Assembly (NCBI RefSeq): GCF_905475395.1
Contig: NC_058339.1
Location: 18,484,001-18,548,000, forward strand
Source of the DNA: Chrysoperla carnea
Taxonomy: Eukaryota > Arthropoda > Insecta > Neuroptera > Chrysopidae
Direction of reading: 5' to 3'
Length of the DNA: 64,000 nt
Shown one piece after another: positions 1 to 13,200 of the stretch. The notes beneath the pieces were generated by a model, which ran no database searches, had not been told where the DNA came from, and saw only the letters and a program-made list of their open reading frames with translations. The first letter of the stretch is position 1, and each line of letters starts with the position of its first letter. A program made the translations under genes and the position numbers.

Positions 1-509
1 AATGTCAAGTTGCTCTCAATGAATAGTATTCGACTAATACTCGATTTCGTAACCCTAATTATGGAGAGGATATAAACCCCCAAAATTGAAATAATTTCAG
101 GGAGGCCTTTTCAACATGGCTACATCGCAAACAATTTACAGATAGGTAGTAATAAACCAATCTGGCTGACACAACACCAAATTTCTCGCAGCTATCTTGG
201 TGAATCTTATGATTTTTGTAAAAACTTTGATGGCATATAACTTCCCTTTGAATGAAGGTAGGTGGGAGAAATTTGGAGCATAATTGGTACCTAAATTAAA
301 TAATTTATTAAAAATAAAACATCGCTACTTATTTAACCATGTTTTGCGGTGCATAATCTCTTGATTAGGACTGGGAAATCGACTCTTCGTGCAAAATGGC
401 AAATCAAACAATATATTTAACTAGCATTAAAATCTCTCGCGAATTTTTCCCGTGTATTTCCCGGACCATTTGTATGTTTGCTAAGGTAAAATTTGTCATT
501 AATATTTAG
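1..509. other. Probable dynein intron, no exon seen
   Basis: This stretch ends at the acceptor of the first visible dynein exon. No dynein-like reading frame was seen in it, so it is read as intron sequence. It is AT-rich and holds no recognisable repeat. Confidence 0.5.
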
Positions 510-3500
510 AATGATAGAAGAAGGAGTGGAAAAAGGCTATTGGGTATATTTAGCCAACTGTCATTTATCCTTAAGTTGGATGCCTGCTTTGGATAAAATC
601 ATTGAAAATCTTCAAACGGCTAAAGCACATAAGCGTTTTCGATTATGGCTAAGTTCAAATCCAACACCAGAATTTCCTCTATCTATTTTACAAGCTGGTA
701 TAAAAATGACTACAGAACCTCCAAAGGTATTCTCAATTTATTATCGAATTACTTATTTATAATTTTAATACTTTGAAAACGATTGGATGACAGCTTATAT
801 TCAAATTATTTATTTTGAAATGTTATTTGATGTCAATACCTTATTTTTACAGGGTTTGAAAGCAAACTTGAGAAGATTATATAATGTTATAACTGATGAA
901 CAATTTTCGGCTTGTCAATGTGCCCACAAATATAAGAAGCTGTTATTTACATTATGCTTTTTCCATGCTATTTTACTAGAAAGAAAAAAGTTTCAACAAT
1001 TAGGATGGAACACTATTTACAGTTTTAATGATTCTGATTTTGAGGTAAAGCACGAAAAAAGGGATTATGTACAAATCTGACGAGTATTCGAAGACGGGTG
1101 TATCTCTAATGCCGGTTTTCCACTAAACGGGCAGTTATTTTTGTTGAAAAACAAAACAAAACAAACTGTAATGGCCTAAACTAAATATACAGGGTATATT
1201 TAGTTTAGTTCCGAGATAGTAACGCTTAGAAATACGATGCTATAAATTTTGTTTAACCCAGTCAAATGTTTATTTTTATTTGCTAAATTATGGATAATCA
1301 CAATTAGTTTATTTAAACCTCATTTACAAATTTTTAGATTTCACAAATAATATTATCCATTTACTTGGATGATTATCCAAACACACCATGGGATGCCTTA
1401 AAATATTTAATAGCTGGTGTTAATTATGGTGGACATGTAACTGATGATTGGGACCGGAGATTACTAACAACATACATAAATCAATACTTCTGTGAAGATG
1501 CGTTAAATGTACCTTTGTATCGAATGTCATCGTTAGCCACATATTATATACCAAAAGATGGATCTTTGGAGTCCTATCAAGATTATATAACAATTTTACC
1601 GAATGTTGATCGACCAGAAGCATTTGGACAACATCCAAATGCTGATATAAGTTCACTAATTGTAGAAATACGTGGTATGCTAATGACTTTGGTGTCCATT
1701 CAAAGTGGAAGTAGTGGGAGTGTAGACGAAAGTGAAAGCAAAGAAGACAAGGTTTTGTATTTCAAACATAGTTTAAATCTTTGAAAACTCGATTTCGATG
1801 GGAAAAACAAAAACTGAAATTATAGATTTGATTGATTTAGCCAATATCGACTTATCGCGATCTAAATTAATCGACTTTGAGTCTTATGTCTCCTAACTTA
1901 TTGGCGCGTATCTTTCAGTCTTTATTTTAAAATATTTGGCCTATAACAATAATAATGAAGGAAAACATTAAAGGGGGAATGAAAGGATTTGAAAAGTTCT
2001 CAAAGAAGTCGAGTTATTGAGGCTCGACTATATTTGCTTATAAATTAAGGACTATGGCATTAACCTAATCTTTATAGGTAACTAAACTGGCAAATGAAAT
2101 TTTATCAAAAGTACCAAAACCAATCGATTACGAACAAACTTACAAAAATTTGGGTGTAAATAAACAACCATTGGATATTGTTTTATTACAAGAGATTTTA
2201 AGGTTTTTTTTTTTTTTTTTAATATTTTATTCCAGGGGCGGATGCAAAAATCTTGGAGTAAAAAAATCGGTCTATTTTTTAAATTCTAAAAAACCGGACA
2301 GTTTAATTATTCTAAATGTAGAAAGGTGTATCAATTTTATAGGGATGTAGCGATTACTTAAAATTGAGGCACAGTAATTCCGCAACACTTTAACTTTAAC
2401 CGATTGACGCAAATTTTTAGCTTTATATATTATTTCAATAAATTATAAACTGAAAGCAAACTTGATAGCATGAAACTTTTCCATTGAAGACGATTTACTT
2501 CAAGGTGTCTTGATCTGCCCTTTATATATGCGCTACTATTTGGTTCAGTATTTTAAATAAAACGTCAATAAAATTGTATTTATTATATTCATTAGATATA
2601 ATGTGTTATTACATTCCATTACCGATAGTTTGATAAATGTACAGAAAGGTATCAAAGGTTTTGTAGTAATGTCTCCGGAGTTAGAAGAAATATTCCAATG
2701 TATGTTTGAAGGACGTGTACCACAAGTATGGCTAAAAGGTTATAATTACTTATAATACTTATTAAGGTTGTGCAAAAAAGCGTAGATACAAATCTGAATT
2801 TCTAATATTTTGTTGATCAATAGTTTATACATTCTTTTTCTTGAGAGATAGTTGTTTTTCATTGAATAGTCATAAAAATTTCATAATTTTAGTTTGCTAA
2901 GGCCAGCATCAAAAATTTTATTTCATTTTGTTAAAAATACCCCCTTCCGGATCCAAACCGAAAATTTTTTTTGCTTAATATTTTTATTGTTGGTCTTGAA
3001 AGGGATACTTTTTAACAGAATGCATAATTCAGTCCACAGAAATGGCCATCTTAATTTGAATAATAATTTAATTATTTGAAAATTTAATTAAAACCGAAAA
3101 TAATTGGCATAAAGTTATAACCATAATTAAATTTTTTGTTTTAAATTAATTTATAGCCTACTGGTCTTTAAAAGGATTGGGATCATGGACTCGTGATTTA
3201 GTAATGCGTGTTGAACATTTTGCAGTATGGGCCAAAACGAATAAACAACCACTTCTCTTTTGGTTAGCTGCATATACTTTCCCTACAGGATTTCTCACTG
3301 CTGTACTTCAAGTAATTTCACGTTTTTATAGTCCAATTATTTTAAGCAAAAAACGATCCTAACCGATCAAAAATTTGGTGCTTATATTTTGCAAATTGTT
3401 TGTTTAATTTTGTAGACGGAAGCGCGAAGAACTCATACTCCAATTGATAACCTAGGTTGGGAGTTTTCTGTATTTACTCAAGGAGAACATACAGTACAAG

Positions 3501-4282
3501 TGAGACCTGAAATAGGTGTATATGTTCGCGGAACTTATCTCGAAGGGGCTGGATGGCATATTAAAAAATCTATGTTAATTGAACCTGAACCAATGAAATT
3601 ACTTTATCCAATGCCATTAATACATTTTAGACCCACAGAACAAACAAAGAGACGAACAAGAGGTAAAAATTTAATAATTTTATAAATAAAAATAGTTCTT
3701 CAATAATTTAAATCAATCAAGAATTTTGGGAAAAATAATGCTTATTTTAAATTTTCCTTTTGCCGGTTTTCCGAAAAGAAATTTCATTTTTAGAAGACTT
3801 ACTTGACTTATTTCCTTCATATCCTGTGGGAGCATAAGTCATATAAAAGAGATCTCCACCTGTCCCCGACTCCACCAAGTGCTTTCAGCTTGCCCCAAGT
3901 CTTGTTCACTTCCTCGCTTCTCTCTCAATTGTCCTCTTCCATGTTGTATTTTTAGAAGAATAACTATGTTGAAACAATTACATAATTTTAATATAATTCA
4001 AAAGTACAAAAATTTCTAGCTAACAATACGTTCTTATTTTCGAAAAAATATTTTTTATTTTCGTAAAAAAAGTTACAATATAGTTATAGTTATATTAAAT
4101 TATAATAACTATAACAATATTTTATAGGTATGTACAGTTGTCCCTGTTATTATTATCCCATTCGAACAGGAGTGCAAGGAAAACCATCATTCATTGTTGC
4201 TGTTGATTTAAAGAGTGGTTACGAAAATGCTGACTATTGGATTAAAAGAGGAACTGCCTTACTTTTAAGTTTAGGAAATTAA
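510..4282 (+). CDS. Axonemal dynein heavy chain, C-terminal part (last eight exons; 5' part outside the window)
   Basis: The exons I assign are 510-726, 853-1044, 1338-1751, 2078-2202, 2596-2738, 3157-3311, 3416-3662 and 4128-4282. They join in frame into 548 residues ending at a TAA. The protein begins in the last AAA module with ANCHLSLSWMP and continues through NYGGHVTDDWDRRL, FGQHPNADI, FPTGFLTAVLQ and YLEGAGW. It ends with CPCYYYP and WIKRGTALLLSL. These are hallmark motifs of the AAA6 and C-terminal region of axonemal dynein heavy chains, the ATP-driven motors that bend cilia and sperm flagella. The ending resembles the DNAH2 (inner-arm I1 beta) class as I remember it, but the paralogue is not certain. 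The protein should be about 4,000 or more residues, so most of the gene lies to the left. Two donors are weak (GTTTTG at 1752 and GTTTTT at 2203). A polyadenylation signal follows 73 bp after the stop. Confidence 0.95.
1187..1255 (+). repeat. Truncated copy of the dispersed GGGTCCGTAGGACCC repeat family (5' end only)
   Basis: The fragment lies in the dynein intron between exons 853-1044 and 1338-1751. It starts with tacagggtata, then tagtttagttccgag and agtaacgcttagaaata, which line up with the first 70 bases of the copies at 23670 and 62895. The palindromic core of the family is missing. Confidence 0.6.
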
Positions 4283-4354
4283 ATATAAAATATACTTAAA
4301 TATCATAATTAAAGTATCAATTATTAATTGGAATTAGAACTTTAGTTAAAATTG

Positions 4355-4360
4355 AATAAA
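4355..4360 (+). promoter_or_regulatory. Poly(A) signal AATAAA of the dynein gene
   Basis: A canonical AATAAA lies 73 bp after the dynein stop codon on the same strand. Placement is by position only. Confidence 0.5.
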
Positions 4361-4429
4361 ACTTTTTGTTGATCGGGCTAAATTTTTTTTATCACTACAG
4401 ATGAAGGATTCTCACTTCATGAATAGAAA

Positions 4430-4600
4430 AGTGAAGTTGGTTTTTAAAAATCTTTTACCAGTATGCAAGATACGAACGTTTAAAATTCCTACTACAAAGA
4501 GAAAGATACTCACTAATGACGTCATACGAAGATATCGCCATAGAGATTACATATAAACCTTTGTTTTGCTAAAAGGAGATGGGCAACATTTGATTGCTTA
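4430..4600 (+). repeat. Dispersed repeat, copy 1 (other copy near 53115-53290)
   Basis: Shared blocks include agttggtttttraaaatctt, aagatact, a tgacgtca palindrome and tatcgccatagagattacat, in the same order and at similar spacing as in the copy at 53.1 kb. The two copies are clearly diverged. The element type is unknown. Confidence 0.6.
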
Positions 4601-4913
4601 TAAGTTCTTCGTTTTTTAATCAATTTTAATTTCATTTTCAATTTTTGTCATGGTATCAAGTCTAGTTTTACATTTTTATGGGTAATATGGCCAAGCCAAT
4701 TCGATATCAGGATTAGCCCCTGTTATAACTTTGGGTACGCTTGATTTTTTAATTTATTTAATGCTTGAAAATTTGAGAGCTTAAACTTGTTTGTACCATC
4801 ATTTAATGTAAAAAATGGCCATCCCTGTTTTTCGTGCAATTACCGAGAAATAACAATAAAAATCTGAACATTTTTTTTTTGAAAATTCGCTTGAGCATAA
4901 ACGGTGATCCAAA

Positions 4914-5135
4914 ATGGAATATGTTTCGGATGACATCACAAATTTATTGTTTAATCTGGACATCAACTTTGGACTTTTTAAACTGGATACCATTCAAATT
5001 ATTCTTCTGCCTGTCTATTTGGTTATACAGAGTGGTTGTGAATTGCTTCAGGATACCAAATATCACGAGCCATCCTGTTGTCTGCCCTGGTCTGCATCTA
5101 CGTTCCTTTATTTTGAATATAGCACAAGTGTGTAG
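4914..5135 (+). other. Unrecognised 73-codon open stretch, possible exon relic
   Basis: An ATG-to-TAG frame of 73 codons sits in DNA of clearly higher GC than its surroundings. The peptide begins MEYVSDDITN and has a hydrophobic middle (IQIILLPVYLVIQ) and a Cys pair. No family was recognised, there is no clear signal peptide, and other frames are also open here, so coding status is doubtful. It could be a transposon or pseudogene remnant. Confidence 0.2.
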
Positions 5136-7072
5136 TATGCAAGCAGCTAAAGGATACAGTACAGATGAAAAAATATAAAACAAAATTACCTTAGTTAATG
5201 TTTTATTTTAAATTATAATGTTTATTATTGTCGAATTCACTTATATAACAATAATAAGTATAATAAATTAATTAGTCTAACAGTAAGTTTGTTTACAAAT
5301 ATTATGTTATGTATTTGTTTTCCTACCAGCAAAATTTCTTTTCTTTTCGCACAAGGATTCAAATTCAATTCATGTATTGATATGTGGTATAAAATTACAA
5401 CGTTTTTTCTTTATAAAAAAACTTACATTTTTGTTTTCGTAAATATAAAAGTTTCGACCGTAACATTATATAAAATTATACTTTCAATTGTTCTTTCATT
5501 CGAATTTTATCGAAACTCGTTGGTTCTTTCTCTATCTCTTATCTTTATTTTTTCCAGAACTTGAATACAAAAACAGTTATTCATGTAAGACTAATTTTTA
5601 CAGTTAATTTTCACAAAGTATATTCGGTTTCGAAAAAACGTTTCCAAAAAATGGATTGACGAAACGATGTAACCTTGGTGCTATTTTATACCTTTTTTGC
5701 CAATATACCCACGAAATTTATCATTATATTTTTTCAAATTTGCATGCACTAATTAAAATCCGACAGCATTAATTTGCTCGAATATTATTAACCACGTACC
5801 AATACAGTAACTATCATTTTTATAAATGCGATTTTTGAATCACTCGCGAAAGATTTTGTCTATTTTTATTGATTTTTTTTAAAACTGTTTTGTAATTGCA
5901 AAGTAAGATTGTTTTTTGTGTGCAAAATTGTTATAACGATACTATAACTTCGATATCATTTCATTATATTATTAATTTGAATTTTCTCACAATGATCTCA
6001 TTATTTATGTATATTGCCTATATCTATAAATAATTATTAAAAAAATGCAGGCAATATTTTAACATGAATGATATAAGCATTGTGTGAAAACTCAATAATA
6101 AAATGAAACGATACGCAAATTATAAATATTTCCGCTGAATTCGATTCCGTACGCGGTTCTTAAAAAACAAACTAAGAACATCTTTAAAAAATTTATAAAA
6201 AACTTTACAAAAAATTTGAAATGTCTTAGTTCCTCATTCGTTAATTATTTACTAAATGTTACTAATTTCATTTAGAGCAAACGAGGTTTATATTTTTTTA
6301 CTTAATTATTATTCAAATATGAAAATACGATCATAATATTCATAACCATCGCTTTCTATCGGTATTAATGAAATTTCGACAGTTACTAAACATTTCATCT
6401 TCTTCAGCAGACATCTTCTTCAGCAGAGAACAAAACATATTTTTTAATTAAATTCAAATAAAATTTAAAATTTCATTTTTTTTATAATATCAAATAAATT
6501 TTTTATTAACAGAAAGTCTGGAAAAATAAACGAACTTTGTTTTATCAAATTCACTAAAAATTATTTCATTGTAAACTTTTACCTTCTGTACAACGTACTT
6601 TCTTCGGTCTAATTTTTATAATTTAATTGTTCTAAGTAATTTTATTTATTCAAACTTAAAATTCTTACCGGAAGTAAATTAAAATAATTTCAAGAGCAAT
6701 TTAATTTGATATAAAAATTAAATTGGTCCATTATAATAAATTTCAAAATAGTGTAAATCACATTTATATAATATTTTTACATTTTTTTATATAAATAAAA
6801 TCATATTATACAAAAAAAATTATATATTAGTTGTTACTTCTAATATAAGAAAAATTTCAAGGAAAAACTTCTGATTTATTTCTTTAAAATTAATTTCATA
6901 TAATTTTACCTTTCAACATTTCGTAAACGATACAGTTTTTCGAATTAACGTAGATTAAACTCTTCAAATAAAAAATTTGAGACATTTAGATGCGTAAAAT
7001 AAACTTTGTCAGCCATAATCCAAAAAAACGTTATAGTAGCCGTCTACTTGGTGCCATTATGCTCGGGTTATT

Positions 7073-7256
7073 TTAGAGAGGCCAAACTTGAAAAAAAACA
7101 AAGTACGTTTTTAAAGCACAGTTTAATTTAACTAGTTCGATCTTTTAATTCTGATTTAAAATTACTTACATTTAACAAAATTACAAATTCGAATCAATTA
7201 AATTGTACTACTAGACTCGAAAATACACTTTGAAGTTCCCAAGGTTGGCCTCTCTA
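7073..7256. mobile_element. Small inverted-repeat element (MITE-like)
   Basis: The left end begins tagagaggccaaact and the right end finishes ggttggcctctcta, which are near-perfect inverted repeats of about 16 bp. Weaker complementarity continues inwards (acaaagtac against cacttt). The body of 184 bp has no reading frame. No clear target duplication was identified. Confidence 0.55.
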
Positions 7257-10174
7257 ACGGGTAACCGATTAACCGATATAGTTTTGAAATATTTTAAAAT
7301 AATGAGATACATTTTTTTTTAAATTTATTATTCCAAAAGTCGATATTTATGTGTGCGTAAAATAAAAATATTTCCCAAGTAATGTAATTGATTAGTTATC
7401 TCCAAAACAAGTCATTGTCGTTCCGAATATATGTTTTAGTTAAATCATGTGCACTTATAAAGCAATATTATTAAATCATTCTTTATATTAAACCATTCTC
7501 CCCCAAACTAAAAGTTATTTCCTTGAAATTAAAATTACATGTTATAATCATATTTTCCACGAAAATATAGACTTGTTTCCATATATACAGAAACATCCTC
7601 AAGAATTATCTGATAATATTTTTACTTATGATGTTTTTCAGAGTAGTGCTTTACAAAGAGTACCAATGTTAAAACTTTGATACGTATTTTACAAAGTGTA
7701 AAGTGAAAATTTTATCAAATATGCTAAACAATAAACAATCATTCTATTCCAATGCTAATGTGCTAAATTAGAAAGAATTTATCATTATGCTACAATTTAT
7801 TTTACAAAGGAAATTTTTTTTTTATCAATCATTCAATGAAGATATTCCAATTTTTTTTTTAGTCATTAATTTAATAATAATTTACAAAATTTTTAGTGTA
7901 AGTTAGATTTCTGAATTTTTATTTACATCAATGAACAAATTTTCATCGACAATTAAATCGCTACTTTCATAAAAAAAATTATGATTACTTTTTGATTTTT
8001 GATGTATTACTCAAAAAGCCTTAAGTTTTAATTAATTAATTTTTCATATTGAAAGCAGCCATTTTATATTAAATTTAAACAAAAAAAATGTTTGCCTTTC
8101 AACATAATTGATTTTAAAATTGTTTATTGTCGAATAAAACCAAGAAAATTCCATCACGGATATAAAAAATTTCAGTTATCCATCTTGAAAAATGTAAGTA
8201 CATTTAATTATATTTTAATAATTACAATTATTTTTTTAATAATGATTTGATATGTTTAAACTGGAAATGTTTTTATTTAATTAATAATAATTCTAATTTT
8301 TTTTTATATTAAATATGATGAAATTTTATTATATTTTTTGGCAAAAATATGTTTGGTCCAAAAATTTTGGAATTTCAGTTCAAAGAAATGTGTTTTACGT
8401 GTTTTTAAATTGCTGCTGCATATGAATAACTTTATATTTTGTTATCAGTTCTTTTTTTTACGTGAACATATTGTCTGAGATAATTTTTTTTCTTATTTTG
8501 AGAATTAAACTGCTTTAAAATTAATTTTTATATTTAATTTTTTTAGGCAATATATTATATTGAATTTTTGCATGAATGTAAAGTTATTTAAGTACACATT
8601 TTCATACAAACATAAATTAAGATAATTTTTCGTTTTTTTTTTTTTGAGAGTATGAAAACAATTCCAGATAATAAACATAGGAAGAAAATATAGCAATCAT
8701 GCCTTGGCAGAAAATATACAATTATTTTATTATTATTAAATATAAATAATCCGAATTGTTTTTTTAGTCAATTTTTATCACAATAATTTCAAACAAGATA
8801 AATTTAGGAACTTATTTATTTATAAAATTTCTTTAAATGAAACAAGTTTTTTTTTTTTAAATTATAGTTCATTCATTTAATTTTGAATAACAATTCAGAC
8901 TAATTATAATTATTATAAATTAATTCGATTTATATATATTTTTTTTCTTTAAAATTTTAATAAGAAGCCTATGGTGTATATTTCTTTCATATTTTTTAAA
9001 ATATTAAGACAGTATACAATTTATTTATTTTTATAAAATTATTATATAGTTCTAAACAAATAATTTTCTTGCATAATTAACAATTTATTGTTTACATACA
9101 GAAACTAAATATTAATATACTCTATTTTACATGAAAAAAATAATGGCAAGTTAAGGCCATGTTATTTATACAAAGTAAATATTTCAGGTGAAATACAAAT
9201 AACATTTACGTTAATTAATAATATTATCTTACTATAGGATAAAATCACAGTCAAGTATCAAAGCTAAACTTAAACATTAATTTCATTGCATACTTTTAAA
9301 ATACCCCTACAATTTTTGTATCGTCGTGTCTAGTCCCTAGCTAACTGAAAAGTAATTTTCTGTTCGTTTTTAACGCATATCATATATAATTTTAAAATCA
9401 AAATAAATTTTATTATTTTTGTTATTTTTAAAAGTGTAAATCATGAAACGTGGCTCTTCTCCAACTTTGTAATCTCCGTGATAACTTTAAACTAAGTGTA
9501 CTGAGCGTAAACTCTAGAACTCATTAAAATAATCCCGATATTAGATTTAAGTCAAATACAATTTTTTATTTTTTACGCCACGGTTCCACATATTTTTTCT
9601 TAATGGGTATTGATATTCAAGGCTAGCGTTAAACGTCAGCTTGAAAAGATGCTCAAAGACTATAAAAAAATAAACTACCCTAGAATTAATAACCAAACTT
9701 AAACTCAATATAAAATTTCATTTCGAGTTCATGAATGTGAAGTAAAAATTATTCTATGCTTTATCTTAGATAATACGCTTTGATTCTAAGATAGTTTATA
9801 ATAATTTATAATAATATAATTTGTTTCAATATTAATTTTATTTTTAAATTTACACCACAGGCTCATGTTTTATCTTATGAGAAAAATTAGATGAATTATT
9901 TAGTTTATTATTGAATTTGAGTGAATTAAGTATCCATAATCAATATTAATAATAATTATATCACAGTATTTTTAATAATTATTATATTTATAAGTTCTTT
10001 AAAATTGAATAATTTGTTTCTAAATCACATTTCGAATTTTTGAAATGTGTGTTTGCTTTAAATGACTATTTTCCATCGCTTTGAAATTTATCCTGCACAG
10101 ATCGCGTGTCTACGGTCTCTGGTAATTAATACATGGTCTCAATACGGTCTCTGATAATCAATACAATCCCTTAG

Positions 10175-10260
10175 TCTGCTTAGATCTTTAAAATTACGCA
10201 ACGGATTTTGATGCGGTTTTTCCTAACAGATAGAATGATTCAAGAAAGAAACTTTCTTAA
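10175..10260 (-). repeat. Dispersed insect repeat, reverse copy (shared with 28758-28840)
   Basis: The reverse complement carries tgaatcattctatctgttag, accgcatcaaaatccgttgc and a following ttttaaagatctaagca, matching the copy at 28.8 kb at most positions. The class of repeat is not known to me. Confidence 0.65.
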
Positions 10261-13200
10261 TTTTTCTAACATAATCTCAAAATATACTCTTTTTCATTTT
10301 CACAATATTGAAAAAGATACTGCTTTAATACTGCGATTAATTTACTTTTAAAAATTAAATAATCCATTTAACTTACTCAAATAGAATTCGTTTTCAGTGA
10401 ATATGGAGTACTGTTGACATTTGAATATTATTTATTTAATTTACATTAATTAATAATGAATGTACGTTGACATTCGATTTTTTTTTTTTTGTATTTATGG
10501 CTAATATAATAGAAATCTTATATCTATTCTAATAGAAAAGTAGTATTTGTTTTTTCTTTTTACAAAATGGCTTTTTGTGTATTTAATTAGGTACTGCAGT
10601 TAAAAGGTAATTACTAATAAGCTCAGATTATTTTCATTTTTATGTAATTTCTAATTTAATGACTAAATATAATTATTATATCTACCAAAATATTTTAAGT
10701 TTATTTCAAAAGTTTGCTTGTACACCAATAAACAAAACAAAACCTTTTTTTTAAATTTTTGAATCATAAAATATGCCAACTGTCCTCAAAAAGAAAGTGG
10801 AAGAAATCTATTTACAGTTTTGCCTTATACAGGGTGTGTTTAAAGTTGTCATATGTTCGAAACTTAATCAATAAATTTAATCGAAAAAAAATTAAAGCAT
10901 CACTCTGATTCATAACTGACACTAGATGAACGCTTTAAATTAGAAATTGAATAAATTAGACAGTAATTAATAGCAAAAATCTACCTTTTTGTGAGTTTTT
11001 TCAAATTTTGAAAAAATTTTTCAAATTTTTTTTGTTTTCCAATTGATTCTGTTAATAAGTTTATACCAAAAACATTTAAAAAATATTTTAATATTTTCTG
11101 TTTTGTTTATTAGAGTATTGATAAATGCCATGAAGACATTAGGCAAATATTTTCATATGATTACGGCCATTGATGATGCTTCATGTAGTAATTCTACTAA
11201 ATTCTTATAACATTCATTAAACCACCAAAGCCACTATTAAAGCAAAGATATAAAAATTAATTAGGTACTCTAATAAAAAAAAAACCGGTTATTTGCTTTA
11301 GGCCAGAATGTCTTCTTGACAACGCACAAACGTCATAAAGGCAAAAACTCAAATTATAAAATCTAAATTAGAATCTATACACAATATTTTATTATTTGAG
11401 TTTTAAATTTGAGAGTTTTGAACCAGGGAAATTATAACAAAGAAGTGCCTCGATTAAGAATGAGTTGAAGAAAAACTTGAAAACATTTGAATTACTTGCT
11501 TTGAATTTTAGTGCATTGTTCGCACTTTTCTGTTGCAGAAATAGTCTACATTCAGATTAACTAACTGATAAGGAAGCAATTATTTACCATTTAGAAATCG
11601 GTCGTTTTACTTAATGTCATAAAATGGAAAAATTTAAATGAATTATTCAATAATAGTTTCTTTTTTGAATTTTGAAACATTCAGCTTTTTTCAAGTCGAT
11701 AGCTATTTTCGAACTAACTAGAAAGCATTCTTTTCAAAATTAACATAAAGTTGATCAAAGACAACAATTAAAACTTTGTAATTTAAAATAATAAATAACA
11801 GAAGTCATAATTTCTCTGGATTAATATTCTATGCGATTTTAGAAGTATTGTTAAGAAAATTTGTTTTAAATTTCTAATACAAAAAAATATGTTTCAATAC
11901 TCCAAAAATTAAAAGATTCAAAATTGTATTATTATTTCTTAATTGACATAGATAACATTTTATTTTGGAAGTTCATATTTAATTGCTAAATAACTATAAA
12001 ACTACAGTGCTAAAAATTCATTTACAAAAATGGCCACTTAACATTTTTTTTTTAAATTTTTTGTTTGTTTTTACAAATGTTAGTGTAGTTTTAAAAAATC
12101 CTGCATTAGATTGTTGCGATACAATAGTTTAGATCGATTGTTAATAAAAATATTAAAAAAATTATTTATAATAAATTAGTTTTAACAAAAAAAAAAAATT
12201 GTACAATACTTTAATGCTGACTAAATTAAATGGACAGAATTGTTACTAATTAATTAAATAAATAAATGCAATTATGGCTGTCTGCATTGTGTTTCTTTTT
12301 ATATATATTTTTATTTGCGACTCCAAAATACTAAGCTGCCCTCTACTGATTTAAATATAAAATAGAGAGGAAGGTGTACAAATTTTCTTAGATTCTTAGA
12401 ACATATAATTAAATGACATAAAAAGAGAATGTCTACTAATTGATTTACGAACTAGAATTGTGAGTCTATGGTTGTGAATAATATAATATATGGTTTTTTG
12501 TTTGTTTATACCCTCTTCAACCACCATTAAAGTGCCATCTGTAGTTTCTTGAAGTCGCGAATAGCAACTACAGTATAAAAAGAAGTGTAGCCGAAATGTT
12601 TGTATTTTTTATTTATCATAACGGATTGTGATTTTATAAAATTTGTTTCAAATAAAAGTTAGGCCGTCATTATGTCCTAAATCAAATCATTTTAATAATT
12701 ATGGAGAATGATTTATGGTATTTTAAAGCAGCCTAACATTTGTACAATACTTTAAAAGTCTAGGTAACAAAATAAATAAATATAAATTTCGTGCGTAACA
12801 CTAGGGCAAGTATTCGAAGTAAAAAAAGTAAAGCAAATAATTTAATCTAAAATAACAAATTTAAATTATGTCTGTCTAATCGAATAAATTCCTGCATTTC
12901 AAGTAATAAATTGATATAGTATACTAAAACACTGAGGATAGAATACTAATTTAGACATAATTTTTCGATTAGTTTTTGATACTTTTGTAGTTACTAGTTT
13001 AGCTATTATAGAGTAGGGCATCAGGCTATTGAAGATATTTAAAACTATGAAAAATACATAGACTTTTGTGTTTGTTAAGTGTAAAATTACTCTAGAGCAC
13101 TTCAATTCTAGTGACATTAGGTTAATCTTACAACTGAAGTAAGAGTTAGGATAGCGATTGTTGATTTTTTATCTAACAGGATTACTCTCTCACGACTAAA

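Noticed and set aside
5289-5564. 91-codon AT-rich frame downstream of dynein
   Set aside because: Phe/Ile/Lys-rich peptide of the kind expected by chance in AT-rich DNA, with no motif.
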